From an uncultured Clostridia bacterium (GTDB taxonomy: Bacteria; Bacillota; Clostridia; Oscillospirales; Ruminococcaceae), in the NCBI GenBank assembly GCA_946545645.1, contig CAMNNQ010000144.1, forward strand, positions 1-49,739: 49,739 nucleotides of DNA, given 5' to 3'. Below the pieces are notes generated by a model that saw only the letters and a program-made list of their open reading frames with translations, was not told the DNA's origin and searched no databases. Within the stretch, counting starts at the first letter, position 1, and each line of letters begins with the position of its first letter. A program made the position numbers and the translations under genes. Positions 33,026 to 41,497 of this stretch are shown piece by piece.

Positions 33026-35347
33026 TTACTTTTTTTCTTTCAGGTGGATTTTAAGATCGCTCTCACTAAGCCCAAACTGATCTAAAAGTATATAAATAAA
33101 CTTTATTATATAATCTGATGCAAGGTTACATTCAACATAGATCCCTTGAGCAGGAGATAGTGCCTCTCTCACATCTTTTTCTTCTTTTGACACAAATATT
33201 CTTTGAGATTGCATTGGTGACAGTTTAGAGCTAGCGATATGTTCAAAAACACTGGCATCAAGTTCATATAGTACTTTTACTATACTATCAAGTAGTGCTG
33301 TATAGTTAGGCTTGCCAATATTATATGTTTCATCTAAGAATACATAACTAATTGGAGTGTAGCGTTTGAACTCTATTGTAGTATCACTTGAAGATATTTC
33401 TATAGTCTTTTCTTGTTCATTTGAGTCAACACTTTCGTTTATATCATCACCATTATACAGTACTCCTTTGTCGATTATTTGATCAATAATGTTTTTTAAT
33501 CGGCTTGTTATCTGAGAATATGTATTAAAAGCCGATCCGAACTCCCTTATTACTATTAAACTATTACTTTTTCTAATGTTATCGTTTGCCCATTCGAGAC
33601 GAAGATTGCCAAGAACATTAAGAAATTCATCATAAAAGGAATCTTTTGGCATAACATTGGCTTTGCCATCAATAGGACAATCTTTTTTATAATCTTGACC
33701 TTCTTTAAGAATCGCCTGCTCATCATTAATATAGAAATAATAGTCTTTACTGTCCTTTTTAGGATTTTGAGGAATTATGTGATCTATATGTAGATCTTCG
33801 TCGGAGGTCAATTTAAGCAGACTATATAATTTTCCATAATCAATTCTACCATCATCAAGCAATGATTCGAGATATGAAAGCAAGATACGAACTACAGGTT
33901 TCTTGTTGTATTTTATTAAAGATAGCCTTTCTCTTAAAAAAGCAGTTGTAATCACATTGTCATGTATCTTCTTATTATATATAAGAACGATATTAGACAG
34001 CTCTTTTTCATCAATAGCATCTGTGTAATCATATTGCTTTATTTGTTTGTACAGTATACTCTGTACCTCAACGAAAGTAGTTAGAGTCTGTTTGCTTTCA
34101 CGTGAAGAAATACTTTGAAAAGTGAATATAAACTTAAAAGTCTTTTCTGCTATATTTTCAAAAAGAGCTATTGAAAGTTTATTATTCTTTTTAAGCTGCA
34201 GCAGTTTAAAAAACAAAGCTCTTGTATGTTTATAATCCATGATGTTATTCATCATGAAAATAGACAGGAGCTCCTTGCTCTTAGTAAAGTCCTCCATTAA
34301 AGATGTATTAAACAACATTTTGTAGTATTCAACATTATCATTAAGATCATTGATGAACATCATAGATGTGGCAGAAATACTATCAGTATTATAGTAGGAT
34401 TTCAACTCATTTGATAAAAGGCACTTGAAGTTTGTTAAACTTATTGCTTGCCTATAATACTTTATATTTGCTCGAATGTAAACAGTTATATAATCCATAA
34501 GATTATCATTTGTTGCTTCAATGAGCTTGCCCCATTTTCCGAGATATTCATCATAATCATTTTCGGAAATATTTTGGAATATATAGCTCTTAATCATATC
34601 AACTTCTTCGAGCGGCTTACCCTTACTGTTAATTGATTCAAATATTTCAAAGAGCTTAGGTAAGGTTGACATAACCTCTATCTTGCTGAAAAAAATATTA
34701 TCTCTTATGTATGAGCAATAATCATAGTATGTTTCATCATCGTTCTTTTTGAGATGATTGATTATTATTATCAAATTATTCAGCAAGTTTTTCTCAATGC
34801 TGTTTAGGGATTTAGCTTGACCGTCGGATAGTTGTTTCTTAACATATTCCTCTATGTCATGTTTGGCATACAATTCATCAAATAATGATTGCATTATATT
34901 ACGATCGACATTTCCTAAAGTAAGAACGTTCAGTTCTTTTGATTTGCCTTTTCTACGATCTGGCGCTTTCCATAGCAATTTCTCTATCTCAGATATTTCG
35001 CTGTTCTCTTCTCCAATGACATAAAAATGATTTAGTATTGCCATGAATATCAGCGTAAATGTAGTTATTCGTTGTTGACCATCGACCAACTCATATTCAG
35101 TATATGAATTCTTTACATTTGCCTTTGTCCTGACAAAGAATGTTCCAGCAAAAAGCCACATATTATCACCAGAAGCAGAATCATCAGCATTATTATATAT
35201 ATCAAAAGATTCATCAATATCTGCTAAAAGCTGATTGACTTCTTTATCGCTCCAACTATATGGACGTTGATATATTGGTATTGAATATCTGCCTTTAAAT
35301 ATATCTTCTAAAGTCCACTCTTCTGCGTCTAAGTATTTATCATTCAT
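33026..35347 (-). CDS. DUF262/DUF1524 protein, GmrSD-type restriction enzyme
   Basis: A 773-aa protein. The N-terminal DUF262 domain has IPIYQRPYSW (23-32) and the NTPase motif DGQQR at 89-93. A C-terminal HNH nuclease follows with H520-I-D-H523-I-I-P and the later GNLRL. Fused GmrS-GmrD proteins of this kind cut glucosylated or otherwise modified phage DNA. After the HNH there is an extra ~190-residue C-terminal region with a beta-rich part, which I do not recognise. It is transcribed alone from the promoter at 35451-35423, divergent from the R-M regulator genes. Confidence 0.82.
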   Translation of the reverse strand: MNDKYLDAEEWTLEDIFKGRYSIPIYQRPYSWSDKEVNQLLADIDESFDIYNNADDSASGDNMWLFAGTFFVRTKANVKNSYTEYELVDGQQRITTFTLIFMAILNHFYVIGEENSEISEIEKLLWKAPDRRKGKSKELNVLTLGNVDRNIMQSLFDELYAKHDIEEYVKKQLSDGQAKSLNSIEKNLLNNLIIIINHLKKNDDETYYDYCSYIRDNIFFSKIEVMSTLPKLFEIFESINSKGKPLEEVDMIKSYIFQNISENDYDEYLGKWGKLIEATNDNLMDYITVYIRANIKYYRQAISLTNFKCLLSNELKSYYNTDSISATSMMFINDLNDNVEYYKMLFNTSLMEDFTKSKELLSIFMMNNIMDYKHTRALFFKLLQLKKNNKLSIALFENIAEKTFKFIFTFQSISSRESKQTLTTFVEVQSILYKQIKQYDYTDAIDEKELSNIVLIYNKKIHDNVITTAFLRERLSLIKYNKKPVVRILLSYLESLLDDGRIDYGKLYSLLKLTSDEDLHIDHIIPQNPKKDSKDYYFYINDEQAILKEGQDYKKDCPIDGKANVMPKDSFYDEFLNVLGNLRLEWANDNIRKSNSLIVIREFGSAFNTYSQITSRLKNIIDQIIDKGVLYNGDDINESVDSNEQEKTIEISSSDTTIEFKRYTPISYVFLDETYNIGKPNYTALLDSIVKVLYELDASVFEHIASSKLSPMQSQRIFVSKEEKDVREALSPAQGIYVECNLASDYIIKFIYILLDQFGLSESDLKIHLKEKK

Positions 35348-35422
35348 ATTTATTCCTCCATCGAAATAGAATCAATAATTATGTTGGGATTTTTGGATTA
35401 TTCCAATACAATTGGCAATATT

Positions 35423-35451
35423 ATTATATCATATACAAATAAAATAATCAA
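35423..35451 (-). promoter_or_regulatory. Promoter of the DUF262 gene
   Basis: Minus strand: TTGATT (35451-35446), 17 bp, TATAAT (35428-35423). The region between the two divergent genes is very AT-rich. Confidence 0.7.
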
Positions 35452-35501
35452 TAACTCACAAATATTTTGTACATTATCACAAAAAGGAAGATTTGGAGGC
35501 A

Positions 35502-35648
35502 ATGAAATGTAAATCAACAATTTACAATAAACTCTTTAAAGATAATCGCTTTTTAAGTAAACCTGATATACCACTGTTTATGCGCGAAGGTTACAATTAT
35601 CTGATTATCGGTTTGTGCAAACTTACAAAAAGCAAAATAATGGATTAG
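35502..35648 (+). CDS. Small protein of 48 aa upstream of the R-M regulator
   Basis: A short open frame, ATG at 35502 to TAG at 35648, with TTGGAGG at 35493-35499 as a well-placed ribosome site. The product starts MKCKSTIYNKLFKD, contains a hydrophobic YNYLIIGLCKL stretch and ends KSKIMD. No family is recognised. It lies behind the divergent promoter region and before the XRE regulator. A hairpin overlaps its stop codon. It could be a leader peptide or a small regulator. Confidence 0.5.
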   Translation: MKCKSTIYNKLFKDNRFLSKPDIPLFMREGYNYLIIGLCKLTKSKIMD

Positions 35649-35675
35649 TGGACTGTTTTTGGTTCGCTAATCCAT
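35640..35675 (+). terminator. Hairpin overlapping the stop of the 48-aa gene
   Basis: ATGGATTAG (35640-35648) with CTAATCCAT (35667-35675), followed by TTTGTTTTG. It would separate the small gene from the R-M regulator, or act as an attenuator. Confidence 0.65.
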
Positions 35676-35724
35676 TTTGTTTTGTGATACAATAATAAAA
35701 ACCGAATAGAAAGGAGTGCGTAGA

Positions 35725-35973
35725 TTGCCACAAAAAATAAAAAGCACATCTGGACTTGGACACCAACTAAGATGTTTAAGGCTTGAAGCTGGCTTTACAG
35801 TTGCCGAGCTTGCAAGAGCTATGCAATTATTAGGTTGTGACACAACAAGAGAAACCCTAGTAAAAATTGAAGGTGAGCACCACCATGTGTCTATGGAACA
35901 ATTAAAAGCAATTAAGACTGCATTAGATATATCGTCTTATGACGAAATATTTAATTTCTTAGAGGAGGAATAA
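35725..35973 (+). CDS. XRE-family regulator, likely R-M controller
   Basis: An 82-aa Cro/cI-type protein: GLGHQLRCLRLEAGFTVAEL gives helices 1-2 and TRETLVKIEGEHHHVSMEQL covers recognition and following helices. Start TTG at 35725 with AAGGAG (35711) 8 nt upstream; a GTG three codons earlier would overlap the ribosome site. The nuclease gene starts 1 bp after its stop, so the pair is coupled, as in C-protein controlled restriction systems. No textbook C-box was found. Confidence 0.7.
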   Translation: MPQKIKSTSGLGHQLRCLRLEAGFTVAELARAMQLLGCDTTRETLVKIEGEHHHVSMEQLKAIKTALDISSYDEIFNFLEEE

Positions 35974-35974
35974 T

Positions 35975-37234
35975 ATGGAACACATAGAAGCTATACTGCA
36001 TCATAAGATTCAAGAATCTGACTTTACTAATATGTATGGGATCAAAAAACCGTCGGGAGGAGGCGGACAAACCTATATTCAAGCTGCAGGTTATTCACGT
36101 GAAGAATTAGAAAAAATGTTTAATGATGCAAATGATATAGTTGAAACTTACGAGTTTTGGGATAATGATCAGTTGTTACCGAGATATAAGTATACAATCA
36201 TCGCTAATGTAGTTGGTAGCAACAGTAGTGCTTCAATTGAATTAGCACCTAGAACCGGAAGGAAGGATTATAGAATAAGCAGGCAAAACATGAAGTATCG
36301 TCACCCAGCGTGGCATCCTGATAATGGTTTTCCTGAGCCTAAAGTATCAGGCAATGGTGCTTACTTGTTTGAAAAAGGTTATCCCAGTATAATTGATAAT
36401 CTTCACATTTTAATCATCAAAACAAGAGATGATAATGATAAATGTAAGTATTACGCAACCTATGTGGATTCGGAAAATATTCCCGAAGAATGGCCTAAAG
36501 GAGCTGGACTTGAAGAAATATTCTTAAAGAGTAAAAAGCAAGGAATTATTTTCTTTGATGAACAGTATATCAGGTTTGAAAATGATAAGATATGCCCTTT
36601 TAAATCTGGTTCCGCAGCTGATACAGATATTGGAAATATATCTTTGCCAGAAGATTTTTATGAAATAGCAGATGATGCTGTAGAGTATTCAAACAAAGAC
36701 GTTTCGATCAAGTTGGATTATGATAAAGTTTGTTTAGAAGAAGTCGCTCCGCCAGCTTCTAAAGCAAGAAAAAAAATCAGCTCTCAGAAAAAGATTTCTA
36801 AAGATGTTGATTATGAGAGACGTCATAAAAATCTTAAGAATATTGGCGATATAGGTGAAGAATTAACTATGGAAATAGAGAAGAAACGATTAATCGGTGA
36901 AGGAAGGAGCGATTTAGCAAAACAAATAGAACGTGTTTCTAAAACTATCGGTGACGGATTGGGATACGACATCCGATCTTATGAGTTATCCGATGGGCAG
37001 TATGTTGAAAAGTATATCGAAGTAAAAACTACTACCGGAGGAAAAAATAAACCTTTTGATATTTCATCAAATGAAGTTGAAATATCTGCGGAAAAAGGTG
37101 ATAGATATTGCCTATATCGTTTTTATGGTGTATCAAGTTCAGCAAAAACAATCCGTTATTATGTTGTCCGTGGAAGCGTTACCGATAACTTTGTTTTAGA
37201 ACCTACTGCATACAAAGCATATTATAAAAAATGA
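35975..37234 (+). CDS. Putative restriction endonuclease with a C-terminal DUF3883 nuclease domain
   Basis: A 419-aa protein. The C-terminal ~130 residues fit DUF3883, a PD-(D/E)xK relative: Asp332 (GLGYDIRSY) and Glu349-Val-Lys351 (YIEVKTTTGG), then DRYCLYRFY. The N-terminal ~240 residues, which start near a Gly-rich loop (KPSGGGGQTY), should read the target; I do not know that domain. A lysine-rich linker (256-275) joins the two. It is convergent with two adenine methyltransferase genes (18-bp gap) and coupled to an HTH controller, so it is most likely the cutting part of a type II-like R-M system. Confidence 0.65.
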   Translation: MEHIEAILHHKIQESDFTNMYGIKKPSGGGGQTYIQAAGYSREELEKMFNDANDIVETYEFWDNDQLLPRYKYTIIANVVGSNSSASIELAPRTGRKDYRISRQNMKYRHPAWHPDNGFPEPKVSGNGAYLFEKGYPSIIDNLHILIIKTRDDNDKCKYYATYVDSENIPEEWPKGAGLEEIFLKSKKQGIIFFDEQYIRFENDKICPFKSGSAADTDIGNISLPEDFYEIADDAVEYSNKDVSIKLDYDKVCLEEVAPPASKARKKISSQKKISKDVDYERRHKNLKNIGDIGEELTMEIEKKRLIGEGRSDLAKQIERVSKTIGDGLGYDIRSYELSDGQYVEKYIEVKTTTGGKNKPFDISSNEVEISAEKGDRYCLYRFYGVSSSAKTIRYYVVRGSVTDNFVLEPTAYKAYYKK

Positions 37235-37251
37235 GGCATAAAGGAGTGTTA

Positions 37252-38313
37252 TTATGACACTCCTTTATGCTTTTCTAAGCGAATAATGTATTCGTTTAAT
37301 TCTTTTGAAAGTCTACTGTTATTACTTTTAAATCTTGAATATTCAATTACTTTGTAGGAAACAGAACCAAATTTTGAGAAAAAATCTATCAATTCTTCAA
37401 TGGACAAAAGACCGTCTTCACTATAGCTGATTAAAAAAACGTCACATTTCATAGTTGTGAAGATTTTTTCAAAAGATGCTCGTATTCTCGTTTTAGTGCA
37501 GAATTTTGAATGTTGATCCCACCAATCTCTTAGTCCACTTTTTCCAACAGCTTCAGGATAATCTCCTCTAGCAATGGTTTCTAAAATATGGTAATTGGCG
37601 GCGTATTGCCGCTTCATGTAGGGGGGATCGATATAGCATAAATCTGCTGTAATATCTTGAGAAATATCTTCAGCAAATCCTTGAAGAACCACATTATCGG
37701 TTGATCCTTCTGTAACAAATGAAACTGGCTTTAACATAAGGTTTTCTAATGAGTTTTTATTAAATGAAGAAAGAAAATATCCATATGTACCTGAAATATT
37801 AGCAACATCATTTACCGCCATTATTAAAGTATGTTTTAAAACAGATTCCTCTATATTTGATATCCATCCTTTGCTAATCCAAAGATTTATAGTATCACGT
37901 ATAGCGTCTATTTTTTTTGCATTTTCTGAGGTAAAGTATTTCCTGCTAGGTGTTCCATTGGCTGGAGTTCCTTCTGGAGAAAATTCTTGAAAGAAGTAGC
38001 CTTCTTTAGGAGTCAAATTGTTTAAATAATCTAGTACAGCTTCATACCCTAAAGTGTTATTAATGACAATGTGATTATTGAGTCCTAAAAAATCAGGTGC
38101 TTTACTGATTAGTAATTGAGTTACAAGATGATGTTTAGAATAAGTCATCATATCTGATGATATAACATGGAATCCATTGGTTCTCAAGGCGACAGATACA
38201 CTTCCTGTTCCTGCCATAAGATCAACCACGGTACTTTTAGGTTCTGTATTTTCTGATATTTCACTAATTATCATTGGAAGCAATTTAGTTTTGTTCCCAA
38301 TATATCTAAACAT
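37252..38313 (-). CDS. DNA adenine methyltransferase, D12 (Dam/FokI-like) class
   Basis: N6-adenine methyltransferase of the alpha class. FRYIGNKTKLL (2-12) and motif I DLMAGTGSV (31-39) bind S-adenosylmethionine; motif IV DPPY is at 229-232. The 353-aa length suits a single-domain enzyme with an inserted recognition region. It overlaps the upstream methyltransferase gene by 8 bp. Two methylases for one restriction enzyme usually means a target whose strands differ, each methylase covering one strand. Confidence 0.85.
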   Translation of the reverse strand: MFRYIGNKTKLLPMIISEISENTEPKSTVVDLMAGTGSVSVALRTNGFHVISSDMMTYSKHHLVTQLLISKAPDFLGLNNHIVINNTLGYEAVLDYLNNLTPKEGYFFQEFSPEGTPANGTPSRKYFTSENAKKIDAIRDTINLWISKGWISNIEESVLKHTLIMAVNDVANISGTYGYFLSSFNKNSLENLMLKPVSFVTEGSTDNVVLQGFAEDISQDITADLCYIDPPYMKRQYAANYHILETIARGDYPEAVGKSGLRDWWDQHSKFCTKTRIRASFEKIFTTMKCDVFLISYSEDGLLSIEELIDFFSKFGSVSYKVIEYSRFKSNNSRLSKELNEYIIRLEKHKGVS

Positions 38314-39982
38314 CTAACTCTCCATCCTTTGTTTTCATATGATTAATTGCAGATAAATCTGGCAGCGAATTAAGCGTTTCACATATAATGTTTACTTCCT
38401 CTTTATCAATGTCGTAAAGTGTGAACACTAATTTTTCAATATCAATATCAAGCTTTCTTGTATATTCAGATTGAATCATTTTTACTTTGTCAGCAATTTG
38501 AAACGCTATATCTTTATTTTCATCGTTGACTTGTTTTATTGGTAACGAAAAAACGATATCTTTTGTTAAATACGGATGGGATTTCCATTCGTTTTCACCG
38601 TATTTTTTCAAATAATAGTAGTAAATTAATCGTGAGTTTAACACACCTAAATAGTATTCCAATGGCACTTGATTATTATTTATATAATTTACCGAATAAA
38701 TAGTTTGACTGATATATGTGCTTTCATAGTCAATGCAAGCATCTATTCCTAAACCCGTTTTCCTTATTAGTATTTTGGGTGGAACATATTGTTCAGCATT
38801 TTTATAGTTAATTCCCTTAACATTTGGCTTAATATATTTAATGCCATTGATACTGTATCTATGAAGATTTTCCCCTACATACATAGGTGTAAATCCAGGT
38901 GATGGTATATCTGAAATTATGCTAAATGGTCTACTTGAATTGAATGATATTTGACTCCCGCAAAATTGGCATTTTTTTTCGTTGGATGAAAGATGCTTTT
39001 TTGTATAACCTTGTGTCATTTGACAATTTGGGCAGGTCACAACATTTCCTGATTTTGATATTTCGACACCTCGTCCAAAACGGAATATCTTTTTCCAATT
39101 AATGCAACTCTTTTCGATTTTATCTACTAACTTTTCTTCTTCTTCATGTGTATCTATATCAAACACGTAATTAGCATTGTCAAGGAAACGATGCTGAAGT
39201 ACATAGTGGCTTTTTTGATGATAATTGTCAATTAACTTAAGTTTCCCATCTAAAAATGCTTTTCTATCAATTGTGTCTAATCGATAACAGCTAGTTTTAC
39301 TATTTGAAGAAGGCTTTGTGTTTTTAATCACTATTACACTTGTTGATCTGTTTACGTTAGGAAACAGTTTTTCGCCTAATCTTGCTATAACTTTTATTTC
39401 TGTATTCTCTAATAGAAATTTTCTTAATTCTTTATTTTCACCTGAAAAAAGTGAATCTGGAATGATAAATGCTAAAAAGCCATCAGGGTTTAATAGTTTT
39501 AAGCTAAGTTCCAAAAACAGAACATAACTATCATATTGACCTATTCCGAATCTATAACCAGCATTATTAAGAACCGATTTATCAAATACTTTTTCAGCAC
39601 TCCAAGGGGGATTTGCAATAATACAGGAGATGTTTTTTATTCTTCGTTTCCAGTAATTATCAGCTGATAAACTGGAAGAAGGCAGAATGGTATTCTGATG
39701 AATAAAATTGAAATTAGCTTTTGGAGAAAGTTGTCTATCGTTTTTGATAACATTATCATCAACATCAATCCCATAGTTTATAGGCAGAATATTAGACTTG
39801 CTTTTAAAAAACTTGGTAATTGTATGGAGCAATATACCTTCGCCACAAGCTGGATCAAGAATGTTCACTTCATTTATTACATTACCTGTTATATTATTAA
39901 CTTCATCGAATAATAATTCAGCTACAAAGTCAGCCAAATTATTAGGCGTATAAACAACGCCGTAATTATTTAAAGAGAACAT
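38306..39982 (-). CDS. DNA adenine methyltransferase, Eco57I/TaqI-like class, with zinc ribbon
   Basis: N6-adenine methyltransferase of the gamma class: motif I DPACGEG at 43-49 and motif IV NPPW at 124-127. A C-x2-C ... C-x2-C zinc ribbon (Cys317, Cys320, Cys338, Cys341) sits at the start of the target-recognition half, and a TaqI-like specificity domain follows. I set the start at ATG 39982 (MFSLNN), which has AGAGGT upstream, rather than eight codons earlier. It is the first gene of the methylase operon and is driven by a consensus promoter, which would favour early methylation after transfer. Confidence 0.83.
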   Translation of the reverse strand: MFSLNNYGVVYTPNNLADFVAELLFDEVNNITGNVINEVNILDPACGEGILLHTITKFFKSKSNILPINYGIDVDDNVIKNDRQLSPKANFNFIHQNTILPSSSLSADNYWKRRIKNISCIIANPPWSAEKVFDKSVLNNAGYRFGIGQYDSYVLFLELSLKLLNPDGFLAFIIPDSLFSGENKELRKFLLENTEIKVIARLGEKLFPNVNRSTSVIVIKNTKPSSNSKTSCYRLDTIDRKAFLDGKLKLIDNYHQKSHYVLQHRFLDNANYVFDIDTHEEEEKLVDKIEKSCINWKKIFRFGRGVEISKSGNVVTCPNCQMTQGYTKKHLSSNEKKCQFCGSQISFNSSRPFSIISDIPSPGFTPMYVGENLHRYSINGIKYIKPNVKGINYKNAEQYVPPKILIRKTGLGIDACIDYESTYISQTIYSVNYINNNQVPLEYYLGVLNSRLIYYYYLKKYGENEWKSHPYLTKDIVFSLPIKQVNDENKDIAFQIADKVKMIQSEYTRKLDIDIEKLVFTLYDIDKEEVNIICETLNSLPDLSAINHMKTKDGELDV

Positions 39983-40053
39983 ATTAATACCTCTAATTCC
40001 ATACAAAATACCTATGATTCATAAAGCTATACGCATAATAACCTTATCTTTTT

Positions 40054-40082
40054 ATTATATCAAATATCGGTGAGATTGTCAA
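40054..40082 (-). promoter_or_regulatory. Consensus promoter of the methyltransferase operon
   Basis: Minus strand: TTGACA (40082-40077), 17 bp, TATAAT (40059-40054). Much stronger than anything visible before the R gene. Confidence 0.82.
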
Positions 40083-40160
40083 TTATAATAATCTCAAAAT
40101 CGGCAATTTCCTTAGATTTATCAGTTTTTTTTACAACCTTGCCCCCACAAGAGTCAAAGT

Positions 40161-41180
40161 TCAACCCTTCCTCCCGAACCTCTCCACAAGCTCCTCGACC
40201 ATAGCCTTTATCTCCGCCTTATACTTAGCACTGAGGTCTTCAAGCTCCTTAGTCGGCAAACCGTTGCGTATCAGGCGTTTTTTGAGCTTGTCCATATCTT
40301 CCATGCGCTCCTGCTTCGCCTGTATAAACTCGTCGAACTCGGCAGGGTGATACTTCTCAATACCTGCTTCAACGAGAAGTTTCTTATATCTGCGGACATA
40401 AGCATCATAATCACGCTTCACGGCTGAATATGCCTTGGTGTTCTCCTTGTATATGGCTTCTTTCTGCTGTTTCTGAGCTTCGATGCACTCAGCAGCGTGA
40501 CAGCAGACTTCGCCTTCCGTTCCGAGGAACAGCTTATGGCAGAATCCGCACTCGCAGACAATCCACTTGTTATGATGAACGAGCTGTCCGATCTCCGCAA
40601 GGACGGTAAGCAAGCAATTGTCGCTCTCACGGAATACGTTGAATGTGTAATCATCGGCAGCAACTATTGTTCTTATGGGCTGTATCATAAAATGCTCCAT
40701 AGTAGCCTTGTGACTGAAATACGCATCACTGCACATCAATGCGAACTGCATATCCATATACTCCATGAGCTTTCGGGAAACCTCGTCCTGTATCTTTCTT
40801 CTGTTGAGCTTTGCGATTACAACATCATTTGGTTTCAGCAGGACGTACCTCTCCTTGTCATAAAACTCAATAACAGAGCCGACATATCCTCTGAAAAAGA
40901 TATTCTCCCCATATTCAGCCATGAACCTTGCTATCATATCATCGGTGCTGACATCAATGCTCCTGTCGATACGCAGAGCACTGTTGAGCCTGTCCCTGAA
41001 GGCATCGTAAGGCTCGGTATGCTCGCAGAAAATCTTATGCTGATTCATCAGCTCGTCAAAGGTGTACGTCCTTGTATTCAGGACAGCACCGTGAACGCTT
41101 TCATCGGTATCATCAACAGACTGTGCGATATTTATCGTGCGGTCTGTTTCGTTTATACGGTAAATTGTGGTAGTTCCCAT
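40161..41180 (-). CDS. Zinc-ribbon protein of the DUF6076-like type
   Basis: A 339-aa protein. The knuckle CECGFCHKLF ... CCHAAEC lies near 210-233 and a long charged coiled-coil-like region follows to the end (EAQKQQKEAIYKENTK onward). It resembles the protein at 29069 in element A in layout: N-terminal alpha/beta part, zinc ribbon, helical tail. Start ATG with GCGAGGAGAG upstream, behind a perfect promoter that carries an inverted repeat. It is divergent from the replication-type gene at 41498. Its role on these elements is unknown; DNA binding is a fair guess. Confidence 0.6.
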   Translation of the reverse strand: MGTTTIYRINETDRTINIAQSVDDTDESVHGAVLNTRTYTFDELMNQHKIFCEHTEPYDAFRDRLNSALRIDRSIDVSTDDMIARFMAEYGENIFFRGYVGSVIEFYDKERYVLLKPNDVVIAKLNRRKIQDEVSRKLMEYMDMQFALMCSDAYFSHKATMEHFMIQPIRTIVAADDYTFNVFRESDNCLLTVLAEIGQLVHHNKWIVCECGFCHKLFLGTEGEVCCHAAECIEAQKQQKEAIYKENTKAYSAVKRDYDAYVRRYKKLLVEAGIEKYHPAEFDEFIQAKQERMEDMDKLKKRLIRNGLPTKELEDLSAKYKAEIKAMVEELVERFGRKG

Positions 41181-41210
41181 ACGCTCTCCTCGCTTTCAGT
41201 ATCTTTTTTC

Positions 41211-41239
41211 ATTATAGCATATCACACGCATTATGTCAA
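41211..41239 (-). promoter_or_regulatory. Consensus promoter with overlapping operator
   Basis: Minus strand: TTGACA (41239-41234), 17 bp, TATAAT (41216-41211). The inverted repeat ACGCAT (41226-41231) / ATGCGT (41245-41250) brackets the -35 box, a likely repressor site. Confidence 0.82.
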
Positions 41240-41244
41240 TTAAA

Positions 41245-41497
41245 ATGCGTATTATAGCGTGATGAATAGCGTGTTTGAAAATATTAAGCGTATTCTTTTG
41301 CGTAAATACGCAATACACGCACAAGACCTCCGAAAGAAATGTTACAATGTTCATGTCAGCAGGCGACGGTCGGCTGACAGCAGAGAAAACCGGAATAACT
41401 TACAGGATATACAATGATTATCCGTTGTAAATACAGTTTTTTCTGCCCCTATTATAGAAGCGCTTCTGAATTATAATGAAAGGACGATGATAGATCG
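41245..41497. other. Repeat-rich non-coding region, candidate replication origin or control region
   Basis: GCGT occurs repeatedly from 41247 to about 41303 (GCGTATT, GCGTGAT, GCGTGTT, GCGTATT, GCGTAAA). A palindrome TTGCGTA-AA-TACGCAA is at 41298-41313, a hairpin TGTCAGC ... GCTGACA at 41354-41379, and the 12-bp palindrome AGAAGCGCTTCT at 41456-41467. No gene fits here. Iteron-like spacing next to a DUF3987 replication-type gene suggests an origin. Confidence 0.5.
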
